Part shown: one piece after another, positions 16,449 to 24,384 of the stretch
Position numbering within the stretch: position 1 is the first letter of the stretch
Layout of the letters: each line of letters opens with the position of its first letter
Assembly: GCF_001514145.1 (NCBI RefSeq)
Contig: NZ_KQ948661.1
Coordinates: 186,001-250,000 of the forward strand
DNA from: Streptomyces canus
GTDB taxonomy: Bacteria; Actinomycetota; Actinomycetes; Streptomycetales; Streptomycetaceae
Length of the DNA stretch: 64,000 bases
Direction of reading: 5' to 3'
The notes under the pieces: generated by a model
What the model was told of the DNA's origin: nothing
What the model saw: only the letters and a program-made list of their open reading frames with translations
The model's database searches: none
Program-made: the position numbers and the translations under genes

Positions 16449-17300
16449 ATGGACGAGGCACGGGCGCGGGACGTACTGGCCGCGGCGGGGGTGCTGACCG
16501 GGGCCCGGCTGCTCGCCCTGGGCGAGAACGCCGTGTTCGCCGCCGGTGACCTGGTCGTCAAGGTGGGCCGTGACGCCGAGCTCCTCGACCGGGCACGTCG
16601 TGAACTGGACATCGCCGTGTGGCTCGCGGAGGCGGAGGTGCCCGCGGTGCGGGCGGCCGAGCCGGAGGCGCGGTTGGTGGAGGGGCATCCGGTGACCCTG
16701 TGGCACCGGCTTCCCGACGCTGTACGACCCGCCGAGCCACGGGATTTGGCCGAACTGCTACGGGTCGTGCACGCCCTGCCGAAGCCGTCCTTCGACTTGC
16801 CGCCGCGTGAGCTGCTGGGTGGTGTGGAGCGGTGGCTGAGGCTCGCGGGGGACGCGATCGACCCGGCCGACGCGGCGTACCTCCGGGAGCGGCGGGACGG
16901 TTTCGCGGCGGCCGCGGCAGCGGTGACGCCTCATCTGGAGCCGGGGCCGATTCATGGGGACGCGTTGCCCCGCAATGTGCATGTCGGGCCTGACGGTCCG
17001 GTTCTCGTCGATCTGGAGACCTTCTCCTCGGATCTGCGTGAGCACGATCTGGTCGTCATGGCGCTGTCCCGGGACCGGTACGGGGTGCCTGCGGAGGCCT
17101 ATGACGTGTTCACCGCCGCGTACGGGTGGGATGTCCGGGAGTGGGAGGGGTGTTCGGTGCTGCGCGGGGCCCGGGAGACGGCCAGCTGTGCGTGGGTGGC
17201 TCAGCATGCGCCGTCGAACCCCAAGGCCGTGGCCGAGTTCGAGCGCAGGGTGGCGTCTTTGCGGGACGGTGATGAGACGGTGCGGTGGTACTCGTTCTGA
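16449..17300 (+). CDS. aminoglycoside phosphotransferase-fold kinase
   Basis: 283 residues. The APH/choline-kinase fold is recognised by IHGDALPRNVHVG (catalytic Asp, metal-binding Asn) and VLVDLETFSSDLREHDLV in place of the usual DWE. Residues ARLLALGENAVFAAGDLVVKVGRD form the nucleotide loop and lysine. Such proteins phosphorylate small molecules, including aminoglycosides, homoserine and maltose, and most actinobacterial copies are not resistance genes. It is divergent from the sugar ABC operon across a 215-base spacer. Confidence 0.85.
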   Translation: MDEARARDVLAAAGVLTGARLLALGENAVFAAGDLVVKVGRDAELLDRARRELDIAVWLAEAEVPAVRAAEPEARLVEGHPVTLWHRLPDAVRPAEPRDLAELLRVVHALPKPSFDLPPRELLGGVERWLRLAGDAIDPADAAYLRERRDGFAAAAAAVTPHLEPGPIHGDALPRNVHVGPDGPVLVDLETFSSDLREHDLVVMALSRDRYGVPAEAYDVFTAAYGWDVREWEGCSVLRGARETASCAWVAQHAPSNPKAVAEFERRVASLRDGDETVRWYSF

Positions 17301-17357
17301 CCGGTGAGCGAGTGCGGGTGGTCGGTGGCTGGTCGCGTAGTTCCCCGCTCCCCCGGG

Positions 17358-18266
17358 TCAGTCCCCTGGTCGTCGGATGGTGTGTGCCGCCCTCCTGAGC
17401 TCCGTCAAAACCGTGTGCACCGCCCTTCTTGCCGTCCTCTCCGGGCGGTACAGGGCGTCGATGTGGCGTCGGGCCCGGACGCCGCTCAGGGGTCTCAACG
17501 CCAGGGCCGGGTGACGGCGCGTCGTCCAGCGGGGCATCAGTGCCAGGCCGCCGCCCGCGGCCACCACCTCGGCGGCCACCGCGAACTCGTTGATGCGGTG
17601 GGCGAGGTGGACGCGTCGGCCCGCCGCCGCTGCGATCGCCTCGACCGTCGCCATGACCGGGAAGCCGTCGTGCACGGTGATCCATGGCTCGCCGGCCACG
17701 TCATGCGGGGTCACCCGGCGTTTGGCCGCCAGGGGGTGGTCGGCGGGCATCGCCACGTCCAGAGGTTCGTGCAGCAGCGTGGTCACCGCGACCGTGCGCG
17801 GCCAGGGCGGGGCATGGTCGAGGCGGTGGGCCAGCACGATGTCGTACTCCCGGGTGAGGCGGGGGAAGTCCTCCTGCGGGACGTCCTCGTCGGCCAGCCT
17901 CGGCACAGGGGCGCCGGGGTCGGCGAGGGCGCGCAGCAGCAGGGGGAAGAAGGCCGCGCCGGCGCTGTGGAAGGCCGCCACGGAGACCTCGCCCTCGGGC
18001 CGGTCCACGAACTCCTCGACGGTGTGCCGCGCGCGTGCCAGCGCCGTCTCCACCTCGACGGCCGCACCCGCCAGGGCCTGCCCGGCGTCCGTGAGCACCA
18101 GCCGCCGGCCGTCGCGCTCGGTCAGCGGGACCCTGACCGACCGCTGCAGCAGCCGCAGTTGCTGTGAGATCGCCGACGGGGTCACCAGCAACGCCTCGGC
18201 GACCGCGGTGACGCTGCCCAGTTCGCCGAGCTCCCGCAGGATCCGCAGCTGTCGTTCGTCCATCAC
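17358..18266 (-). CDS. LysR family transcriptional regulator
   Basis: 302 residues. The N-terminal winged helix begins MMDERQLRILRELGELGSVTAVAEAL with TPSAISQQLRLLQRSV as recognition region; the rest is a periplasmic-binding-like effector domain ending in a basic region. It is divergently transcribed from an EamA-type exporter with only 35 bases between, a typical arrangement in which LysR controls both. A palindrome in the spacer is the probable site. Confidence 0.93.
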   Translation of the reverse strand: MMDERQLRILRELGELGSVTAVAEALLVTPSAISQQLRLLQRSVRVPLTERDGRRLVLTDAGQALAGAAVEVETALARARHTVEEFVDRPEGEVSVAAFHSAGAAFFPLLLRALADPGAPVPRLADEDVPQEDFPRLTREYDIVLAHRLDHAPPWPRTVAVTTLLHEPLDVAMPADHPLAAKRRVTPHDVAGEPWITVHDGFPVMATVEAIAAAAGRRVHLAHRINEFAVAAEVVAAGGGLALMPRWTTRRHPALALRPLSGVRARRHIDALYRPERTARRAVHTVLTELRRAAHTIRRPGD

Positions 18267-18281
18267 GACAGTGTAGGAGTA

Positions 18282-18298
18282 CTAAAAGATCGTTTAAG
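18282..18298. promoter_or_regulatory. LysR-type operator candidate
   Basis: CTAAAAGATCGTTTAAG is an AT-rich imperfect palindrome centred on GATC in the 35-base divergent spacer between the LysR gene and the EamA gene. It stands out from the GC-rich surroundings and fits the T-N11-A style of LysR sites. Confidence 0.5.
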
Positions 18299-18301
18299 AA
18301 G

Positions 18302-19309
18302 GTGGATCTGGGCTTCAGCGAGCTTCTGGTGGACTGTGGGGAGGTGTCCGACGCCCGCCGTACCGACGCGGTACTCCTGCTGGTCGCGATCGTCTGGGGT
18401 TCGAGTTATCTCTCCGCCCAGACCGCGACGTCCGCTCTCCCTGTCCTGCTGGTGCTCTTCGCCCGCTACGCCCTGTCCGCGCTCGCCTGCCTGGGAGTCG
18501 TCGCCGCCCGCGGGCGAGGGCCGCGCCGCTGGACCCGTGAGGAGCTCCGGGCAGGGGTGCCCCTGGGCCTCACCCAGGCCGCTGTCCTCGTCGTCGAGAC
18601 CTACGGCGTCGCCCACACCAGCGCCGCCAACGCCGGGCTCATCATCAGCCTGACCATCGTCCTCACCCCCCTCCTCGACCGCACCGGTCACCGGGGCGGC
18701 CTGCCGCCCGCCTTCTACGCCGCCGCCGGTGTGTCCGTCCTGGCCGTCGGGCTGCTGATGGCGGGCAACGGCTTCCACGCGCCCCGTCTCGGGGACCTGC
18801 TGATGCTCGCCGCCGCGGTGGTACGGGCCGGCCATGTGGCGCTGGTGGGCCGGCTCACCGCGGGCAGGGCGATACGGCCGCTGCACCTCACGACCGTGCA
18901 GACCCTCGTCGGCACGGCCCTGTTCCTCGCCCCGGCCGCACGCGAGCTTCCGACCCTGGCCCACGCCGGCCCGGCCACCTGGGCACAGCTGCTCTATCTC
19001 GCCCTGTTCTGCAGTGTGTTCGCCTTCCTCGCCCAGACCTGGGCGGTGCAGCGCACCTCGGCCAGCCGGGCCAGCCTGCTGCTCGGCACCGAACCGATCT
19101 GGGCCGCCGCGGTGGGTGTCGCCCTGGGCGGCGAGCACTTCACCGTGCTGACCGGGCTCGGGGCGGTCATGATGATCACCGGCACCTACTGGGGGCAGTC
19201 CGTGGAACGCGCCCACCGCACAACGGCTCCGCCCCGCACCGCGGTTCACCCCGTCGAAGAGGACCCCCGATGCCCGGCGACAACGCCTACGACACCTACG
19301 ACCGTCTGA
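18302..19309 (+). CDS. EamA (DMT) family transporter
   Basis: 335 residues from the GTG at 18302; a second in-frame GTG at 18344 is also possible, and neither has a well-spaced ribosome site. Ten membrane helices in two EamA repeats are seen (AIVWGSSYLSAQTATSALPVLLVLFARYAL in pieces, later LYLALFCSVFAFLAQTWAVQ and the GTEPIWAAAVGVALGGE segment). These exporters move metabolites such as amino acids or purines. The end overlaps the YbaK-type gene by 40 bases, linking the two. Confidence 0.88.
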   Translation: MDLGFSELLVDCGEVSDARRTDAVLLLVAIVWGSSYLSAQTATSALPVLLVLFARYALSALACLGVVAARGRGPRRWTREELRAGVPLGLTQAAVLVVETYGVAHTSAANAGLIISLTIVLTPLLDRTGHRGGLPPAFYAAAGVSVLAVGLLMAGNGFHAPRLGDLLMLAAAVVRAGHVALVGRLTAGRAIRPLHLTTVQTLVGTALFLAPAARELPTLAHAGPATWAQLLYLALFCSVFAFLAQTWAVQRTSASRASLLLGTEPIWAAAVGVALGGEHFTVLTGLGAVMMITGTYWGQSVERAHRTTAPPRTAVHPVEEDPRCPATTPTTPTTV

Positions 19310-19776
19310 TATCCCTGCTCGACGCCTCCTCCGTCGACTACCGGCTGATCGACCACGCGCCCGAGGGCACCACCGACGCCGTGTGCGCGCTGCGTGGACA
19401 CCCCGCCGCCGAGGCGGCGAAGTGCATCGTCCTGCGGGTCAAGGTGGACCGCCGCACCACCCGGAACGTCCTGGCGGTCGTCCCTGGGGACCGGCGCGTG
19501 GACCTGGGCGCGATCCGGGCGCTCTACGCCGCGCGCTATGTCGGGTTCAGCGATGCGGAGACCGCCGAGCGGCTGGCCCGCGCGATCCCCGGCACGGTGC
19601 TGCCGTTCAGCTTCGATCCCGAACTGGAGGTCGTCGCCGATCCGGACGTCGTGGCCCGGCCCCGGCTGTACTTCAACGCCGCCCGGCTCGACCGGTCGCT
19701 GTGTCTGTCGGGCGGCGACTACGAGCGGTTGGCGAAGCCGCGGGTGGAGCCCATCGCGGGTCCCGCGCCGGAGTGA
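19270..19776 (+). CDS. YbaK/EbsC-type aminoacyl-tRNA deacylase
   Basis: 168 residues, the normal size. The domain is seen in DYRLIDHAPEG, AEAAKCIVLRVK (the catalytic lysine in the AAK context), VPGDRRVDL and ARYVGFSDAE. Members hydrolyse mischarged tRNA such as Ala- or Cys-tRNA(Pro) in trans. Translation overlaps the exporter gene upstream by 40 bases, suggesting shared expression, possibly under the LysR regulator. Confidence 0.87.
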   Translation: MPGDNAYDTYDRLISLLDASSVDYRLIDHAPEGTTDAVCALRGHPAAEAAKCIVLRVKVDRRTTRNVLAVVPGDRRVDLGAIRALYAARYVGFSDAETAERLARAIPGTVLPFSFDPELEVVADPDVVARPRLYFNAARLDRSLCLSGGDYERLAKPRVEPIAGPAPE

Positions 19777-19783
19777 CGCTCTC

Positions 19784-20506
19784 TCACACGGTCTCGTCGG
19801 CAGGCTCGCGCAGCGGCCAGGTGCTGTCGATCACCGCCGTCTCGTCGCCCTTGCGGCGCAGGAAGCTCTGGAAGTCCGCCGCCCATTCCGCGTACCACTC
19901 GATCTGGCGGCGGTGCAGCTCCGCCGGTCCGAGGGCGGCGACCTTGGGGTGACGCGCGGCTATCGCACAGGCGAGCCGGGCCGCGGCGAGGGCGTCGGCG
20001 GAGGCGTCGTGGGCGGCGTCGAGTGCGACGCCGTACTCCGTGCAGACCGCTTCGAGGTTGCGCTTGCCGCGCCGGTAGCGGTCCACCGAGCGGTCGATGG
20101 TGTACGGGTCGATGACCGGGGCGGGGTCGAGGCCGCCCAGGCGCTCGCGCAGGGACGGCAGGCCGTACCGGCGCAGTTCGGCGGCGAGCAGGCTCAGGTC
20201 GAAGGCGGCGTTGTACGCGACGACCGGGACGCCCGTCTTCCAGTAGGTCGCGAGGACGTCCGCGATGGCGTCGGCGACCTGGTCGGCGGGGCGGCCCTCG
20301 GTGGCCGCCCGTTCGTTGCTGATGCCGTGCACCGCCACGGCGTCCGCCGGGATCTGTACGCCCGGGTCCGCCAGCCACTCCCGGCGCCCTATGGGCTGCC
20401 CGTCCCTGACCTCGATCACGGCTCCCGTGACGATGCGCGCCTCGCGCGGATCGGTGCCGGTGGTTTCCAGGTCGAAGCCGATCAGCAGCTCTCGGTGCCA
20501 GCCCAT
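19784..20506 (-). CDS. 3'-5' exonuclease, DnaQ-like DEDDh family
   Basis: 240 residues from the ATG at 20506, preceded by AAGGGGGACG; an upstream in-frame start exists but lacks a site. Exo I is LIGFDLETTGTD, Exo II PVVAYNAAFDLSLLAAEL, and Exo III AAHDASADALAAARL with histidine followed by aspartate four residues later, giving the DEDDh set. It degrades single-stranded DNA or RNA ends, and stand-alone members act in proofreading or repair. The C-terminal tail of about 60 residues is typical of actinomycete members. Confidence 0.9.
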   Translation of the reverse strand: MGWHRELLIGFDLETTGTDPREARIVTGAVIEVRDGQPIGRREWLADPGVQIPADAVAVHGISNERAATEGRPADQVADAIADVLATYWKTGVPVVAYNAAFDLSLLAAELRRYGLPSLRERLGGLDPAPVIDPYTIDRSVDRYRRGKRNLEAVCTEYGVALDAAHDASADALAAARLACAIAARHPKVAALGPAELHRRQIEWYAEWAADFQSFLRRKGDETAVIDSTWPLREPADETV

Positions 20507-20644
20507 GGGCCGTCCCCCTTCTTGGTGGTGCTTTCCCCCAGTGGTCTCCACCTTCCCATGCGCCACTGACAATCAGAGGACCGCATTCCGCTTACCGATC
20601 CGGACACTTCGGGAGGCCGGGACACTTCGCAACAGCGGAACACT

Positions 20645-21889
20645 TCAGGACACCGGCCGCGAATCCGCCCAGTTCGTCTCGAACTCCTCGCGGTAGGTGG
20701 GGAAGAGGCCGCTGTCGTCCACATCACCCGGCTTGACCACTCGTTGGCCGTTGCGCAGCACGAGGACCGGTGCCTCCATGCCTCGCGCCCGGCGCAGATA
20801 GGACTGCACGACCGCGATGCCGTCCGAGCCGTCGCCGTCCACGAGGTAGGCCGTGAAGCGCGGGGTGTCGTCGTAGACCTGGATCTCGAAGGCGCCCGGG
20901 TCGCGCAACCTCGACCGCACCCGGCGCATGTGCAGGATGTTCATCTCGACCGCGCGGCTCAACTCACCGCGTTTCATGCCGAGTTCCCGCTCGCGCCGCT
21001 TGACCGCGCTGGAGGCCGGGTTCAGGAACAGCAGCCGCACCCGGCAGCCGCCCTCGGCCAGACGGACCAGACGGCGGCCGGAGAAGTTCTGCACGAGGAG
21101 GTTGAGGCCGATCCCAACGGCATCCAGACGGCGGGCGCCGCCGAAGATGTCCTCGGCGGGGAACTGCCTCAGCAGCCGCACCCGGTCGGTGTGGACGGCG
21201 ACCACGTCGGCGTACCGGTCGCCCACCAGGTCCTCGACCGCGTCGACGGGCAGCCGGCGGGCGGACGGCACGTCGCCGCCGGCGCCGAGTATCTCCAGCA
21301 GCTTGGCGGAGGCGCGCTCGGCCTGGCCGAGGACCGCCTCGGACAGGGCCCGGTTGCGGGAGACGACGTTGCGCGTCACCTCCAGCTCGTCCAGAGCCAG
21401 TTCGACATCGCGTCGGTCGTCGAAGTAGGGCTCGAAGCAGGGCCAGTGCTGCACCATCAGCTCGCGCAGCTGGGGCAGGGTGAGGAAGCTGAGGACGTTG
21501 TCGTCGGCGGGGTCGAGCAAGTAGCCCTTGCGGCGGCTGACTTCGCGGACGGCGACCGCGCGCTGGACCCACTCCTGTCCGGCGGGCCCGGCGGCGGCGA
21601 CCACCCAGTCGTCGTGGCCGTGGACGGGTTCGTAGATGGGACGCAGAACAGCGGCCACGACGGCCCGCAGCCGCTGTTCGACGAGGTTCAGCCAGATGTA
21701 GGCCCGGCCCGCCCTCTGTGCGCGCGTACGTACCTCGCGCCAGGCGTCGGCGTCCCAGTCCAGCTCCGGCCCGATCGTCGCTCCCGCGTCCATCGGTCGT
21801 GCCAGGGACACCGTGCCGGGCGGGGCGTCTGCGGAGTTCCCCTCGTGACTCTCGTCACCAGGGGGCAACTCCAGCCCTCCCGAGCCCAC
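20645..21889 (-). CDS. SAV2148 family HEPN domain protein
   Basis: 414 residues from the GTG at 21889, with GGAAGG nine bases before it; an ATG 42 bases upstream would give 428. The start GSGGLELPPGDE and the body (WDADAWREVRTRAQRAGRAYIWLNLVEQRLRAVVAAVL in pieces) match a conserved streptomycete family annotated with a HEPN domain. Its function is unknown. HEPN domains are often RNases, but no clear RxxxxH motif was located by eye. The gene lies upstream of the exonuclease on the same strand, 138 bases away. Confidence 0.8.
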   Translation of the reverse strand: MGSGGLELPPGDESHEGNSADAPPGTVSLARPMDAGATIGPELDWDADAWREVRTRAQRAGRAYIWLNLVEQRLRAVVAAVLRPIYEPVHGHDDWVVAAAGPAGQEWVQRAVAVREVSRRKGYLLDPADDNVLSFLTLPQLRELMVQHWPCFEPYFDDRRDVELALDELEVTRNVVSRNRALSEAVLGQAERASAKLLEILGAGGDVPSARRLPVDAVEDLVGDRYADVVAVHTDRVRLLRQFPAEDIFGGARRLDAVGIGLNLLVQNFSGRRLVRLAEGGCRVRLLFLNPASSAVKRRERELGMKRGELSRAVEMNILHMRRVRSRLRDPGAFEIQVYDDTPRFTAYLVDGDGSDGIAVVQSYLRRARGMEAPVLVLRNGQRVVKPGDVDDSGLFPTYREEFETNWADSRPVS

Positions 21890-21991
21890 CCGCGCACCGC
21901 CTTCCGCTCCCCCGAGCACTCCCCTTGCCAACGATCAAGGAAGGGTACTCCGGGAGCGGTCGGCGGTGCAGCCGGATGGACAGGGTCATTC

Positions 21992-23311
21992 TCAACTACC
22001 GAACTCCCAGTGGCCGTTCTGTCCGGCGAGCTCGGCCGGAGTGAGCGGATTCATAGCCGTGACGTCCCTGGGGGCGATGGAGAAGCCCTGCCAGTGGACC
22101 GGCATGGGCTGCTGGTCCTCGTCCCGGGCGATGTGGTGGAAGCCCACGTTCATCCAGACCACCGGGTGGGTGAGGGCCTGGCCGTTGACCCACTTGTCGA
22201 CGGACTTGCCCGCTCCGGTGCCGCAGTTGCCAGTGTTGTTGCTGGCGAACTGCTCGCACTGGTTGTACTCGGTGAAGTACACGTCGTGCTTGGTGAAGCT
22301 GCGGCCCGGGTACTTCGTGCTCGGACCGGGGACGATCTCGTACGACCGCGGGTGCCAGTCCTTGTTCTTGCCGACCGCGCTGACCATGCGCCACCAGCGG
22401 TAGCTCTTGGCGTCGCCCGCGAGTTCCTTGGTGACCGGGGTGCGGGTGGTCTTGACGGTCGCGGCCTGCTGGCCCTGGGCGGCCGCGGTGACCGTCGAGT
22501 CGTACTGCTCGACCCGGTTCTTGGAGGAGCCGTCGAGGGCGAAGTCGAGGCGCCAGAAGGCGTTGTGGCTGTGGCTGGTGGCCTGGGCGCGGGGGCCCTT
22601 GCCGATGGGCCAGCCGCGGCCGTCCCCGGCGTCGTAGTCCTCGAAGGAGAGGCTGCCGGTCGCGCCGAGGTTCATGGTGATGGTGCCGTCGTCCTGGAAG
22701 CGCCACTCGGTCATGTACTCGTACCAGCCGACCTGGTTGACCGAGTAGACGAGCAGGTCCTTGCCCTGGGCCTGGTAGACCTTGTTCGCGCTGTCGCCCT
22801 GCATGCGGTAGGCGTGGCCGCGGGAGCGGGTGGTGGTGCACAGGCCGTTGACGTCCGGGTGGTCCGGGTCCCAGGAGTCCGGGACCTTGACGCTCTTGAT
22901 GGTGCCGCCGGGACACTCGCCCGGGTCCAGGTTCATCAGGCCCTGCGCGAAGCCGAAGCCCGTCAGGTCGTCGTACTCGACGCTGCCGTCGTCGTAGGGG
23001 ACGTGGATCTGACCGAGCCGGGCACTGTTGAGGACCTTGATCGGCGAGGCCTCGCCCTTGGGCTGGTAGGAGATGTTCTCCAGGACGAGCCCGGCCTTGC
23101 TGTCGTAGCGCCAGCACATCCGCCAGGTCGTGCCGCTGGAGAGCTTCTGCTCGATCTTGTAGGCGGCGCTGCACTCCGCGGCGGCCGCCGCGGCGGCCTT
23201 CGGCTGGGCGGCGGCCGGTCCCGCACCGGTCGTGACACCGGCGGCCAGCGCGGCCACGGACACACCGAGGGCCGCGTGCCGGCGGGCACGGCTGATTCTG
23301 TTGACACGCAT
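21992..23311 (-). CDS. secreted copper amine oxidase-like protein, catalytic domain only
   Basis: 439 residues with a basic-start signal peptide (cut near AAAQ, residue 36). The rest matches only the C-terminal beta-sandwich of copper amine oxidases: IHVPYDDG and the base region YDD at 113-115, the cofactor strand VGWYEYMTEW near residue 197, two copper histidines HSH at 247-249 and a third in HHIARDEDQQPMP near 392. The enzyme would oxidise amines to aldehydes with H2O2. Copper amine oxidases normally have about 200 more residues in front; those N domains seem to be encoded separately by the next upstream gene. The cofactor motif NY(D/E)Y is WYEY here, so activity is uncertain. Confidence 0.82.
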   Translation of the reverse strand: MRVNRISRARRHAALGVSVAALAAGVTTGAGPAAAQPKAAAAAAAECSAAYKIEQKLSSGTTWRMCWRYDSKAGLVLENISYQPKGEASPIKVLNSARLGQIHVPYDDGSVEYDDLTGFGFAQGLMNLDPGECPGGTIKSVKVPDSWDPDHPDVNGLCTTTRSRGHAYRMQGDSANKVYQAQGKDLLVYSVNQVGWYEYMTEWRFQDDGTITMNLGATGSLSFEDYDAGDGRGWPIGKGPRAQATSHSHNAFWRLDFALDGSSKNRVEQYDSTVTAAAQGQQAATVKTTRTPVTKELAGDAKSYRWWRMVSAVGKNKDWHPRSYEIVPGPSTKYPGRSFTKHDVYFTEYNQCEQFASNNTGNCGTGAGKSVDKWVNGQALTHPVVWMNVGFHHIARDEDQQPMPVHWQGFSIAPRDVTAMNPLTPAELAGQNGHWEFGS

Positions 23312-23369
23312 GAAGAAATGACTCCCTTGCGGAAGGAGCAGGTGGGAAAAGTGGACTGAGGGAGGCGGA

Positions 23370-24188
23370 TCAGCTCTCGAGCTTGGCGACCTTGCGGGCG
23401 CTCAGATCGATCACGAAGGCCCTGGCGTCGATCCAGGGGCCGTTCTTCACCTTCGGGAACAGCCGCACGCAGCGGTGCTCGCCGCACTTGTCGAGCGCCG
23501 CGGGCTGACCGCCGGGAACCGCCCGGTACACCGCGCCGGTGAGCAGCAGCTGGTTGGGGTCGGTGAGTTCCTTGTCGGTGGCGTCCTTGTAGTCGGCCTT
23601 CAGGTCCGCGCCCAGCGGGTCGGCGATCAGCAGGCTCGCGGCCTCGGCGTACTCGGCGCTGCTCAGCGGCGGCTGGACGCCGTGCTGGGTACCGGTCGCG
23701 ACGACCTTGCCGCTGTCGAGGTCGACGGTCCTGGTGACGAGGGTGTCGTCCCGGTAGTCGTAGAACGTCACGTCCGCGCGGCGGGGCGCGTTCGGGTCGT
23801 CCAGTTCGCCGGCCTTCGGGTCGGCGAGGTCGACGGTGAGCCGTTCCGGTCCACGGTCGCCCTCGACGTCCTCACTGGCATTGCGCAGCTGCGGGTTCAC
23901 GGCGATCTGCTCGACCCGCTGGATCTCGTCGTCGGTGAGCGGGTCGCGGCCCTTGCCCTTCTCACCCTCGGCGGCCGGCGCCTGTTCGACGACCCCGGGC
24001 GCGACGGCCCCGTCCGCGCCCTGTCCCGCCTGCGCCGCCGACTGTCCTGCGGCCGTCTTGCCGCCTCCCGTGTCGTCCGCCCCCGCCGTGCCGGGCAGGG
24101 TGATCCCGATCATCACGGCGGTCCCGGCAACCGCGATGGCCGCACCTGCCACCACCTTCCCGAGGTGGCGGTGCACTATCTTGCGCAC
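23370..24188 (-). CDS. secreted protein resembling copper amine oxidase N-terminal domains
   Basis: 272 residues with signal peptide (to about residue 36). Residues 80-200 read like the N2/N3 region of copper amine oxidases: DPLTDDEIQRVEQIA, VDLADPKAGE, PRRADVTFYDYRDD, TVDLDSGKVVATGTQHGVQPPLSSAEYAEA and LIADP. It ends without the catalytic domain, which follows as the next gene 58 bases downstream on the same strand. I infer that the two products assemble outside the cell into one oxidase-like unit. Alone it would have no catalysis. Confidence 0.72.
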   Translation of the reverse strand: MRKIVHRHLGKVVAGAAIAVAGTAVMIGITLPGTAGADDTGGGKTAAGQSAAQAGQGADGAVAPGVVEQAPAAEGEKGKGRDPLTDDEIQRVEQIAVNPQLRNASEDVEGDRGPERLTVDLADPKAGELDDPNAPRRADVTFYDYRDDTLVTRTVDLDSGKVVATGTQHGVQPPLSSAEYAEAASLLIADPLGADLKADYKDATDKELTDPNQLLLTGAVYRAVPGGQPAALDKCGEHRCVRLFPKVKNGPWIDARAFVIDLSARKVAKLES

Positions 24189-24384
24189 ATCTTCCCCCTA
24201 CTCCCCGGGCAACTCCGGGAGTACGTTTCTGCCCCATTTGTTCGGCCCAGGCCGATTCTGTGATCGTCCTGTGGCACCGGTCGATCGGTAAGAGGGACGT
24301 AAGTCATAGGTGGTTCCATCACTTTCGTGGACACTCGAGCCCAAGGCGCCACACGGGGCGCGGGACACCTGAAAGAGTCGTTCC

